Source: Seriola aureovittata (Eukaryota > Chordata > Actinopteri > Carangiformes > Carangidae). Taken from it: DNA of 64,000 bases. Under the pieces are notes generated by a model. It worked only from the letters and a program-made list of their open reading frames with translations, made no database searches and had not been told where the DNA came from. A program made the position numbers and the translations under genes. The first letter of the stretch is position 1. Each line of letters opens with the position of its first letter. Positions 35,201 to 45,300 of the stretch are shown in pieces. The DNA is taken from NCBI RefSeq assembly GCF_021018895.1, contig NC_079366.1, forward strand, positions 31,267,271 to 31,331,270. The letters run 5' to 3'.

Positions 35201-38200
35201 TTATGTTACAGCAGAGACAGACTATTGTAAGTAAATATCAATAAAGTGAGAAATTGAATTAAACTACATATTGAAGTGTTTCTGATAGTTAGTGTATTCT
35301 CATTGAAATAAGTGAGGTGGACAGAATATAAAAACACCTGTATAATGCAATACACTTCAACAGCAACACAAACTAGAAATAAGAAATAATAATATCAAGA
35401 AACATTAATAACAGTTAAAAATAAGCTTCTGTGTGACATTAGTGATGTAACGAAACCAAAAACTCCCGCTCCGATAAAACATCCACAATACGATCTTCAT
35501 CACCGTACTGGAAATATATGAATAATTATGACGTCCTCACTTCCCCCAGTCAATGTGATCTCACACTGGGACTGGAAATGAAATGAACAACAGTCTGATA
35601 TATTTTAATGTATAAATATACAATTAATATATAAATAGGGATGAAAAATAAGATTTACTGAAAAGGAATTAAAGAGAATTTACCAAACTGTAGCTGCTAC
35701 TTTATCAAGAGAAATCTAAAACTGAACTGAAAATTATTGATTTTGAAATGAATATTCTGAATTATAGATTTTGCTCATTCATCATTCATCATGACACAAT
35801 CTCCCTCACATCTTCCCACGAGTGAAGCAGACAAACCATCTCCAGGTGTTTCCAGATGTTAATGAAGCTGTAGCTTGTTAAAAACATTGACAACTTTAAC
35901 TTTATCAGACTGGATTTACGTGAGGAGCTAGCACATTAGCAAACACTGTAATCAGAAGCTAGCATGGACCACACTCGTTACTGCAGAGGTCACATCTGCA
36001 AACAAAGCTTCTTGCTTTAGTGATAAAAAGCACATGAAGCTTCACGTCGACGCTCTTCATCCAAACAAACCTCAGGTTCCACATTTTGTCAAATCTTATT
36101 AGTTTCTTTTGGAATAATTGGATTAAATATTTACTTTGACAGCTTGAATTATCTCCATGAGCTGACTGGTTACAGACACAATGCGGCCCCCACCGCCAGT
36201 GTCCCGCCGATTCATGGTTATCAGCAGAGTGATTAGCCTTCAGAGAGTCACATGACCCGGTGTTAGAGCTTAGAGCGAGGCGCCAGGAGGTCCAGTAGCT
36301 CAGGGTTCATTTAACTGGTGCGGTGACGGACCAGCAGCTGTGAGCAGTCATGACCAGTAGAAGCAGGAAACCAGGTGAGTCTGGTTGTTTCTCCGAGGGG
36401 GAACTGCTTCTAAAGGCGGGAAAGGGAGGAAATAAGACACAGGTGGGCGACAGGTGTTTTCACGGCCGTGTGTCCTGAACCTCACAGGTGGAAGTGTCGC
36501 CCACTCGGTGTTCAGCCGACGTTTGTGCAGATAATCTGCCACTGCTTTGTTTCAGCCTGTGAATAACTCCGTCTCTCTCTCCGTTTCATTCCAGTTGATG
36601 CTGATGAGATTAAGAGGCTGGGAAAGAGATTTAAGAAACTCGACCTAGATAACTCCGGCTCCCTGAGCGTGGAGGAGTTCATGTCTTTACCCGAGCTGCA
36701 GCAGAATCCGCTCGTGCAGCGAGTCATCGACATATTCGACACCGACGGAAACGGGGAAGTCGACTTTCAAGGTAAACAGATCAACACAAGACTTGACTGC
36801 CTTTAAAGTTCTCATCTGAAAGTTCTCCACATTAAAACGTCTAAAACATCTACATCTATGTTCTCTCTTCTACGTTCTCTGTTCTACATGTTCTATATGT
36901 TCTACATGTTCTACATGTTCTATATGTTCTACATGTTCTATATGTTCTACATGTTCTATATGTTCTACATGTTGTTGAGTCGTGTTCTTACATCATCACA
37001 AATGTTTCCATCAATTCTCAAACCAGAGAAATCAGTGATTTTAATCATGGTAACGTTTCATTGGTCGCCTGTTGATGACATCACATCCTGTATGATCATG
37101 TGTCAGTGTGTTTGTCTGACAGAAGTTCAGCATTGACCTTTATATAGTTTCAGGCGGGAAAACGTATTTTCAAATTAAAAACTTTATGAAGACTTTGATG
37201 TTTCGGGAACTTCAGACTCATTTTAATGTTTCTTTTCTTTTTAAATGTGCAATGTTGAACTTCCATATTATCAGCTGAAAAATCCCTAAAATATCATAAA
37301 GCTCAAATCTTCCAGGGCTAATTGTGATTGACTGACTACATGTAGCTTGTTTTCTGTAACTTGATGATCTTCAGTCGCTTTCTTGTTTTTTTATAACTGC
37401 AGTTTGAACTGATGTTTTTTTATTTCTTATTTTTGGCAGAGTTCATTGAAGGAGTTTCCCAGTTCAGTGTGAAGGGAGATAAGGAGCAGAAGTTGCGCTG
37501 TAAGTTTGAATAACACGACTGTATCTGCACAATGTGTCATGGTTATTAAAGTCACCGTGCTGTTCAGGTGATTAACTGTCATAAAAACACAGTTCTTTAA
37601 ATCATGTTCCATGATCATTAGTTCAACACCCACATGATTGTCTGAACTTTACATTTAATTCAGATTAAACATCAGTATTCAGTATGTTGTATCTTTATAA
37701 CTGTTAAACCTTAAAGCTCCTCCAGTGTAAAGGTCTGTGTCCATGTGTAGTGTGATTATAGATTATAGATCAGCTCTAGCTTCTATATTAATACTGTGAA
37801 AGTATCAAAGCCTCAGTCCACAGAGAAATGCACACAGCCTGTATTCAGAAACTGAGCCTTAAAACCAGCCGTCAGGACTTCTGGAACTTTGTGATGTCAC
37901 AACGAGGCAGTCACCAAGCCACTCAGACGAAGACGTCTGTTGACTGACATCGTTCCTCTGTCGTGTCTTTGTCCTCAGTCGCCTTCAGGATCTACGACAT
38001 GGACAAAGACGGCTTCATTTCCAACGGCGAGCTCTTCCAGGTCCTGAAGATGATGGTGGGAAACAACCTGAAGGACACGCAGCTTCAGCAGATCGTCGAC
38101 AAAACCATCATCAACGCGGACAAAGACGGCGACGGCAGGATATCCTTCGAGGAGTTCTGCGCGGTAAGTCAAACGAGGCTCCGCCTCTTCAGTGTTCGGT

Positions 38201-38363
38201 CTCCGCCCACACGTCTGGGACTCGGTTCGTCGGATCTCAGGTGGCGTTTCTGACACGACACCTGAGGTGGACCGTGCTGCGTCAGGGTGTGACCTCAGCT
38301 GTTTTGTGTCCTCAGGTGGTCGGTGGACTGGACATCCATAAGAAGATGGTGGTCGACGTCTGA
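26270..38363 (+). CDS. ppp3r1: ppp3r1, calcineurin B regulatory subunit (six coding exons)
   Basis: Calcineurin B is the Ca2+-binding regulatory subunit of the phosphatase calcineurin. Exons: 26270-26272 (the ATG alone, donor ATG|GTGAGG), 27558-27597, 36595-36771, 37440-37499, 37979-38163, 38316-38363. All phases agree and give 170 residues, the human length. The N-terminus [14 protein letters not shown] has the myristoylation glycine. Four EF-hand loops are visible: [36 protein letters not shown] and [14 protein letters not shown] (last loop beginning at its Asp-Lys-Asp), with the linker [18 protein letters not shown]; the C-terminus is [13 protein letters not shown]. The sequence is nearly identical to vertebrate PPP3R1. 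Intron 2 is about 9 kb and hosts an antisense TRIM gene. Teleosts have a and b copies; I cannot assign which. Confidence 0.97.
28500..29810. mobile_element. Probable dispersed element ending in strong hairpins
   Basis: The right part contains GCGGGACGAGTTACGCGCCG, GAAATTTGGCGG and AATAATAA, a word order I recall from multi-copy fish repeats. It ends in a 17-bp perfect inverted repeat (29762-29800), preceded by a smaller one (29741-29766). The left boundary is a guess; other parts (for example GTATTGCTGCCGGACTCGGC near 29107) also look like repeat sequence. No coding frame was recognised. Located in ppp3r1 intron 2. Confidence 0.4.
29762..29800. repeat. Perfect 17-bp inverted repeat with 5-bp loop
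   Basis: The left arm AGGCACTCCTCTCAGCT (29762-29778), spacer AGAAT and right arm AGCTGAGAGGAGTGCCT (29784-29800) are exact reverse complements. Confidence 0.97.
30364..30622. mobile_element. Solo terminal inverted repeat of a Tc1/mariner-like transposon
   Basis: It runs from CCAGCCTAACACACCTGTGC through GGTGGGATGGATTATCTC and GGAGAAGTGCTCACTATCAC to the terminus TTTTTTGTTCAGTGTA. I recognise this as the long (about 200-bp) terminal repeat of a Tc1-like fish transposon. No transposase reading frame and no opposite terminus are present, so it is a truncated relic. Located in ppp3r1 intron 2. Confidence 0.7.
31375..31515. mobile_element. hAT-like MITE fragment
   Basis: AGGGCTCGACTGATTATCGG at about 31378 resembles the terminus of the complete element at 31648-32055. 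No second terminus was found. Confidence 0.45.
31648..32055. mobile_element. hAT-like non-autonomous element with target-site duplication
   Basis: The left terminus TAAGGATCGACCGATAT and the right terminus, read inward as TAGGGATCGACCGATTAT, are near-perfect inverted repeats. They are flanked by ATATAAAT (31640-31647) and ATATGAAT (32056-32063), an 8-bp duplication with one mismatch, as expected for hAT transposition. The element is about 408 bp with no coding frame. It ends roughly 85 bp beyond the 3' end of the TRIM gene. Confidence 0.75.
32142..33785 (-). CDS. TRIM-family E3 ubiquitin ligase (RING, B-boxes, coiled coil, PRY-SPRY), nested in ppp3r1 intron 2
   Basis: An intact single coding exon of 547 residues. 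The RING C3HC4 domain uses C15, C18, C30, H32, C35, C38, C51 and C54. A B-box-1-like segment (PCDVCTG, about 102-140) and a B-box 2 ([12 protein letters not shown], about 155-195) follow, then a long coiled coil (about 195-310) and a PRY-SPRY domain (about 370-547; [46 protein letters not shown]). This is the architecture of fish TRIM21-like, bloodthirsty-related and finTRIM proteins, ubiquitin ligases often tied to innate immunity; the exact substrate is unknown. The start [12 protein letters not shown] is preferred to the ATG 36 bp upstream because a splice acceptor (TTCTTCCAG, exon from 33798) lies between them. It is antisense to ppp3r1. Confidence 0.9.
   Translation of the reverse strand: MASANHLLSEDQFLCSICLDVFTDPVTTPCGHNFCKNCITTHWDISDRCQCPMCKKVFKRRPKLHINTFISEVVAQFKHEAQQKTSSSSSEQQVSKPGEVPCDVCTGTKLKALKSCLVCLTSYCETHLEPHLTVSGLKRHQLIDPVENLEDRMCTKHDKPLELFCQTDQTCVCMLCSVLDHKTHEFVPLKEGYEGKKAELEKTEAEIQQMIQKRRVKIQEIKRLVNFSKEKANGEIGEGVRVFTALMESVQRSLNNLIDEIEDKQKTTDKQAEDFITELEQEISELMKRSTEVEQLSLSEDHFHLLQSFPSLKAAPPTKDWTEVRVRPSSYERTVVRAVAQLEETLSEEMKKLFEAELKRVQQYAEDVTLDPDTASPYLILSDDGKQVNHGDVRKNLPDNPERFSYYVNVLGKQSFSSGRFYFEVQVKGKTDWDLGVARESINRKGKITLSPEDGYWTIWLRNGNDYDANASPPVRLSLKSQPEKVGVFVDHEEGLVSFYDVAAAALIYSFTGCSFTGKLYPFFCPCNNHGGKNSAPLIICPVNQTE
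33870..34320. mobile_element. Tc1/mariner-like remnants flanking the TRIM 5' intron
   Basis: GTGTCTTCAGAAAGTATTCA at about 33878 and CAGTGGCTTCCCAACGTATT near 34243, each followed by a CAGACC word, are similar to the terminal words of a common Tc1-like fish repeat. A hAT-like terminus, TATCGGTCGACCTCTAA, lies between them at about 34184. No transposase remains. Confidence 0.5.
34881..34960 (-). other. Probable 5' untranslated exon of the TRIM gene
   Basis: On the minus strand the sequence ends AAACACTG|GTGAGTAC (donor at 34880), a strong 5' splice site matching the acceptor at 33799. It implies a spliced leader upstream of a single coding exon. The upstream limit (transcription start) is a guess. 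Confidence 0.5.
36882..36974. repeat. 9-bp minisatellite TTCTACATG/TTCTATATG
   Basis: About ten units alternating TTCTACATG and TTCTATATG, in ppp3r1 intron 3 about 110 bp after exon 3. Confidence 0.9.
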
Positions 38364-38594
38364 CACCGTTCATTTTCCTCCTCCTCCGTTTACTGAAGAT
38401 CTGTCTGAAGACGTCGTCAAGCAAAATGTGTTTCCTGTTTTCAAAGGAAGTATTTTGTCTGTGAACCCCCCCCCCCACCCCCCTCCCCCCCCCTCCCTTT
38501 GAAGCCAAACGTTTACCAAGTGTTTCTGGGCGGGAACTCTCAGTGACTCGACGTTGCACTTTAACAGCTGACGGACGTCTTTAAACGCAGAGCG

Positions 38595-38598
<4 letters not shown>

Positions 38599-38653
<55 letters not shown>

Positions 38654-38723
38654 GTGTGCGTGTGTGTGCGTGTGTGTGCGTGTGTGTGCGTGTGTGTGCG
38701 TGTGTGTGTGTGTGAGTGAGTGT

Positions 38724-38754
<31 letters not shown>

Positions 38755-38892
38755 CGTGTGTGTGCGTGTGTGTGCGTGTGTGTGCGTGTGTGTGCGTGTG
38801 TGTGCGTGTGTGTGTGTGTGAGTGAGTGTGTGTGAGTGTGTGTGAGTGAGTGTGTGTGAGTGTGTGTGAGTGTGTGTGTGTGTGTGTGTGTT
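38599..38892. repeat. (GT)n array with GCGT and GAGT interruptions
   Basis: Nearly 300 bp of TG dinucleotides. Blocks with a TGTGTGTGCG decamer period occur twice (about 38640-38710 and 38750-38810), and TGTGAGTG variants cluster at about 38712-38730 and 38818-38870. The duplicated pattern indicates expansion by block duplication. Confidence 0.93.
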
Positions 38893-39344
38893 GGATGTTC
38901 CACTGGTTTTGAAGGTGTCTGGGTTTTTCTATTTATTTGTGTGTCGCCTGTTTCTCATCAGACTGTCGTGACAGTGAATTCAGCATCAAGTGCCAACGAG
39001 AATTTACTGAGTGTCGGCTCTTTGGTTCAGTGCGTTTATCTCTGCTGTGTTGCTTCGCTATGACTTGGACGGGACGGGGGAGGGGCGGGGGAGGGGCGCG
39101 GGGGGGGGTCTGCATGGTTTTAAACTAACGACTGACTCGTGTTTGATTTTCTTTTGTTGTTAAGCAACAGACTGGACGTAACATCGACTCAGTGTGGAGG
39201 TGAAGTCGGAAGCTGGTCATTAAGATGACTCCTGCAATTAGCAGTTCTTTTCTTGATTAATCAGTTAATGAATTAAATGTCAGAAATCGGAGAAAACATC
39301 TGTCCCAGCTTCTCAGAGTCCAATTCGCAATCAGAGCGGTGGCC

Positions 39345-39510
39345 ATTTTATTTTCAGGTGGTCTATATCTCACCTTGATGGAACAAACATTCACTTTGGA
39401 CTTGAGAATGAACTGATTAGATTTTAGTGACTAAAAGTCAAAGGTCAGTGTGACCTCACAGAACACTTTTTAGCAATTCTGACAAAACTTCACACATGGT
39501 TCATATATTC
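39345..39510 (+). repeat. Dispersed repeat with nuclear-receptor sites, short copy
   Basis: It contains GACTTGAGAATGAACTGATT and AGGTCAGTGTGACCT (39442-39456), a perfect 3-bp-spaced palindrome of AGGTCA half-sites. Confidence 0.7.
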
Positions 39511-40654
39511 TGACAATTATCAAAGTTGTTGCCAATTGTTTTCCCACGATCGACCAATCGATCGGCGGTTGCAGCTGCCGCAGGATGTTCAGGAGTCTGA
39601 AGCCACTGAGTCGAGCAGCTGCAGGAAGCGAAACAAAAACACCGTTTCCTGTGGTTTAATGAGATTTTGTAAAATAGAAAAACAAGCTTCAGCTGTTGAT
39701 AAGGAATCAGCTGTAAAACACTGGACGCTGTCGTCACCTGAGTCTGTTCAGATCTGTTAAAGACTTGAAGCTGAGAGGAGTTTTCTTCTTCGACAGTCGC
39801 TCTGCTTCAGACTTGTGATGTGTTGCATGACGTGGAGGTGATCTGCTCTTCTCTCTTTCTTCTGCATGTAGATCCGATTTCATTCAAGTTTTTTTTGTTT
39901 AGTTTCTTTGTTTTTCAGGCTGGTCCCAGAACATTTGATGAAATGAGCAAAATGTTTTTGCAAATGCAAATGATGTGTTCAGTGCATGCTGCGTGACGCT
40001 AATGTACCGGCTACGTCTGAACACTTGCACTGACGACGCAGCGTTTCCTGTGTGGTAGAAACTTTTCTAGTGAAACAGTGAAATCCAGTGTAGAGTTGCA
40101 GTTTTTGGTGCATGTTAAATAGTTAGAAACTATCACTATTTTCAGTAGAATTTAACCCTTAAACCAAACTGTTAATTAGCTGTAATCGTTTCCCATGTTG
40201 ATGATGTAAACATGGTGTCGGGTTGTGTTATTATCTGATGATGTTAGACGATGTGTGACGTGATAGTGACATCATTTGTCTTGTATTTAATTTTGTATTT
40301 CAGAGAGTTTTGGCTCATTTCATGAAATTCAGTGAGACTGTCGTGTTTACATTTAAACGATGGTTGTTGCCAATCAAAGGTTTCAGTAACTCAGACGACT
40401 GAAGTCTCTGGTTTGTATTTCTTCACTTTTTATTTCTTTGGTTGCTGATTTTTTTTTATGTACAGATATTTGTGATAAACAGTCGGTGTCAAAGCTTCCT
40501 GCTGGTTTCACTTCAGGTCGATTTCTGCTGGTTTAAAGGGAAGTGACTGAGACGACGAAGCTACAGGTTCACTCTTAGATTTTTACTCCTGTTTTCAACA
40601 CTGAAACTTCACATGTGGAAAAATGAGAAATAAACTGTTTGAAAGTTTCTGCAG

Positions 40655-42309
40655 AATCGGTGTCATTTGTAAATGTTCGTGCATTTAATCCTAAAAGACA
40701 AAGAGCCCCTGAGTGTTTCTACTGTTTCTGCGACAGTTTAAAGTCTTAAGAGTCTTAAATGATTCTTAAACAGTTTGTGATGAAATAAACTACCAGATGA
40801 AACTGCTGAGTGTGAAGCAAAGCACAGAGCTGCACAAAGTTGTTTCTACCAGCAGGCGGCGCTGTGAAGCCATTTATTACATTCAGTTTGGATCAGGAGA
40901 ACCAGTCGCTTTTATTCATTCAAGAAAACTGATTTCACTTCTTCTGTTATTGAGTCTTTGTTTTGTCTTTAGTTTTTTATTTTTACTTTTGTTTTATTTA
41001 CATTATTTTGTTTTTGATTTTAGTTGGAATAAAATTCAATGATTATGAAAGCATTTAATTATATCAATTACTGATTAATCTGGCCATTGTTATCCTGTTT
41101 AATCATTACTGAGCCTGCAACTAACAATTATTCTTATTGGTTAATCACTGATTATTGTAGATTTAATAAATATAATCTATAAAGAAGCTGAATATAGGGA
41201 AAAGATTTTTTTTTTTAATGTATTTATGTGGCATTTTTTTCTTGGAAAAAAGTGAAACTAAATATTTGCCAATTATTTTCCTGTTGCAGCTCTACTTATT
41301 ATATTTTATATTACAACTTAATATTATAAAAACATGACCAAAAAAAACATGTTTAAAATGTAAAAAGAGATGGAATAATGATAATTAAATAAATGAAAGT
41401 ATAAATAATTACAATTGATTAATATTATGCTTTATTTATATAACTTACATCTGAAAAACAATATTTACTAACTAACAATATTTTAAAGAGCCATTATTTC
41501 AGTCTACAGTTCGGCTTATTTATTTTGATCAACTTACATCTCTAAAAACACCATGGCCAATAATCGATGGACAGAGGCTAGGCTAGCTGTTTCCCTTGTT
41601 TCTAGCCTTTATGCTAAGCTATGCTAACCCAATGTTGTAGCTTGAGTGTGTGGTTGATCTGAACATCTGAATCTCCAGTGAATCCTTTTTTTTATTTTAA
41701 TGCAAATAAATGAGTATCTTTTTTCTTCCATATACATGGAAGCTAATTCCTGCCTATGTAAAACGTATTTTGAATTTTTTCTTTTTCTTTTTAATGAATC
41801 TTAAGTTTTTCACTTTAATTCAAGTCAATAAACTTTATTTTCCCAGCATGCAATTTAAAGGGCACAGAGTAGACTTTAAAAAACTAAGAAATACACGACA
41901 GAAACATCATCAAAGGAAAACAATACAAAACCTTTGATATTATAATGAAAGTAACAATAAAGCGGGAGAATGACATCACTGGTGCAAATTCGTGACTGAC
42001 TGGACACATTGATAAAAAGGATCTGTATGAAATAAAGAGCTGTGTTATATCTTCTTTTCTTCACTTGTGTGTCAGCTGCTGATTATTTGTGACAGAAATA
42101 TAGTGATCAGACTGTTCGTGTTTGGGGAGTGAGGAGGAAGAGGAGAAAGAGGAGGAAGAGGTGGAGGAGGTCCGTTGCTTTGATTAAAACTGCTGCTCAC
42201 ACAAAACCTGCTCATCTGTTTGTGATATTTTCATTAAAATGCCTCCAGAGCTTTTTTTTTATCAATGGTTTTAGATCTTGCTGAATAATTTATTTGCTAT
42301 ATACCTAAG
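40655..42309. other. AT-rich intergenic sequence with repeat fragments
   Basis: No gene was recognised. GCAACTAACAATTATTC at about 41119 and GGTTAATCACTGATT resemble a common fish dispersed repeat, and a GCTAAGCTA-type fragment lies at 41575-41640. Short AGGAAGAGGA-type purine runs occur at about 42130-42170. Confidence 0.4.
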
Positions 42310-45300
42310 TCAAAATGACGTTATAGTATAATAAGTCATTTAACTTAAAGCATATGAATGTCAAAAATCATCATATTATATTTGGGGAAAATAAACATCA
42401 TTGAAAATCAAAGTATAGTAAACTATTAAAACGTCATAGTATAATGTGGCAAAAAAATGTCAAAGGTCATACTATAGTTAGAGACATCGTTAAATATCAC
42501 AGTATATTAAGGCATAAGACGACAAAAAACATATAGTATGTCAAAGGTGTCACAGTATGATTGATAATAAAATTTAAGACATCAAAATGTCAACAAATGT
42601 CATACTATAATAAGGTATTAAACAGTAATAAAAACATCATAGTATATTAATTTATCAAAACGTCAACAAATGTCATTGTATAATAAGGCATAAAACATCA
42701 TAGTATAGTAAGGTATGAAAATGTTATATTATAATAAGGCATAAAAAGTTATAAAACGTCAGAAAAAGTCAGAAAAATTCATAGTATAGTAAGGTATAAA
42801 AATGTGATAGTATAGTAATATATAAAAAGTCATATTAACATCATAGAATAGTAAGGAATAAAACTTCATGAAACGTCATAAAATGTCATTAAAACATAAT
42901 AGTATAGTTAGGCATCAAACATAAAAAAAAATGATAATATGATAATGTATGAAATGAAAAAAAAGTCATAGCATAGTCTGGCATAAAATATCCAAAAACG
43001 TCATAATACAATACTGTAAAAAAAAAAAAAAAAAAACCGACATAGCATATTAAATTATAAAAAGTCATAAAAATCTCATAGTATATTAAGGTATGAAAAT
43101 GTCATGAAAACGTCAAAGTAAAGTAATGCATAAAAAAAAGTTAAAAAAAAAGGTCATATTATAGTAAGGCATATAAAAAAATGGCATAGTATATTAAGGC
43201 ATAAAAAGTGAAAAAAAACGACAGTATAGTAAGGTATAAATTAAAAAAAAAAAAAGTCATATTATAGTAAGTCATATGATTTTTTTTTTAAAAATGTCAT
43301 AGTACAGAAAAGCATTAAAAGTGAAGAAACCATCATAGTATAGTAAGGTATAAATTTTTTTTTAAAAACTTCATAATATATGAAGGCATAAACTTAAAAA
43401 AAAAAAAAAAAAGTCATATTATAGTAAGGCATAAAAAGTGAAAAAAAGACGTCATAATATAGTAAGTCATAAAAAGTCATAAAAACATCATAGTACAGTA
43501 AGGCATAAATTAAAAAAAAAAAAACGTCATAGGCATAAAAGTGAAAAAAGGATCATAGTATTGTACGGAATAAAGAGTCATAAAAATGTCATAGTATAGT
43601 AAGGCATAAGAAGTGAAGAAAAAATGTCATAGGCATAAAAAGTGAAAAAAACGTTATAGTACAGTAAGGCATAACATTTTTTTTTTTAAATGCCATATTA
43701 TAGTAAGGTATAAAAAGTTAAAAAAACATCATAGACATAAAAGTGAAAAAACGTCATAGGATATTAAGACATAAATTAAAAAAAAAAAAAAACGCCATAG
43801 TATAGTAAGGCTTAAAAATTTTTTAAAAAACGTCAGAGTATAGTAAGGCATAAAAAGACAAAAAAACGTCATAGTATAGTAAGGCATAAAAAGTCAAAAA
43901 AACGTTATAGTATAGTAAGCCATAAAAATTCATAAAAATGTCATAATATAGTAAGGCATAAAAAGTCATAAAAATGTCATAGTATAATAAGGCATAAAAA
44001 GTCATAAAAAGTCAAAAAAACGTCATAGTATAATAAGGCATAAAAAGTCATAGTATAGTAATCCATAAAAAGTCATAAAAACGTCATAGTATAATAAGGC
44101 ATAAAAAGTCATAGTATAGTAAGCCATAAAAAGTCATAAAAATGTCATAATATAGTAAGGCATAGAAAGTCATAGTATAGTAAGGCATAGAATGTCAAAA
44201 AAACGTCATAGTATAATAAGGCATAAAAAGTCATAAAAACATCATAGTATAATAAGGCATAAAAAGTCATAGTATAGTAAGCCATAAAAAGTGATAAAAA
44301 TGTCATAATATAGTAAGTCATAAAAAGTCATAAAAACATCATAGTATAATAAGGTATAAAAAGTCATAGTATAGTAAGTCATAAAAAGTCATAAAAATGT
44401 CATAATATAGTAAGTCATAAAAAGTCATAAAAATGTCATAGTATAGTAAGGCATAAAAAGTCATAAAAATGTCATAGTATAATAAGGCAAAAAAAGTCAT
44501 AAAAATGTCATAATATAGTAAGGCATAAAAAGTCATAAAAACGTCATAATATAGTAAGGCATAAAAAGTCATAGTATAGTAAGCCATAAAAAGTCATAAA
44601 AATGTCATAATATAGTAAGGCATAAAAAGTCATAGTATAGTAATCCATAAAAAGTCATAAAAACGTCATAATATAGTAAGGCATAAAAAGTCATAGTATA
44701 GTAAGCCATAAAAAGTCATAAAAATGTCATAATATAGTAAGGCATAAAAAGTCATAGTATAGTAAGCCATAAAAAGTCATAAAAATGTCATAATATAGTA
44801 AGGCATAAAAAGTAATAAAAACGTCATAATATAGTAAGGCATAAAAAGTCATAGTATAGTAAGCCATAAAAAGTCATAAAAATGTCATAGTATAGTAAGG
44901 CATAAAAAGTCATAAAAATGTCATAATATAATAAGGCAAAAAAAGTCATAAAAATGTCATAATATAGTAAGGCATAAAAAGTCATAAAAACGTCATAGTA
45001 TAATAAGGCATAAAAAGTCATAGTATAGTAAGCCATAAAAAGTCATAAAAATGTCATAATATAGTAAGGCATAAAAAGTCATAGTATAGTAAGGCATAGA
45101 ATGTCAAAAAACGTCATAGTATAATAAGGCATAAAAAGTCATAAAAACATCATAGTATAATAAGGCATAAAAAGTCATAGTATAGTAATCCATAAAAAGT
45201 CATAAAAACGTCATAGTATAATAAGGCATAAAAAGTCATAGTATAGTAAGCCATAAAAAGTGATAAAAATGTCATAATATAGTAAGGTATAAAAAGTCAT

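Larger units (their letters stand above)
38364..40650 (+). other. Probable ppp3r1 3' UTR
   Basis: The AATAAA at 40629-40634 is the clearest polyadenylation signal downstream of the stop codon, which would make a ~2.3-kb 3' UTR. It would contain a C-rich tract (about 38465-38500), a GT-rich array (38599-38892) and a nuclear-receptor-site repeat (39345-39510). Shorter transcripts are possible. Confidence 0.45.

Noticed and set aside
36858..37136. Phe-Tyr-Met repeat frame
   Set aside because: It is a translation of the 9-bp minisatellite in ppp3r1 intron 3.
37975..38559. 194-codon minus-strand frame opposite ppp3r1 exons 5 and 6
   Set aside because: It overlaps conserved EF-hand coding exons and their intron without its own splice or domain evidence.
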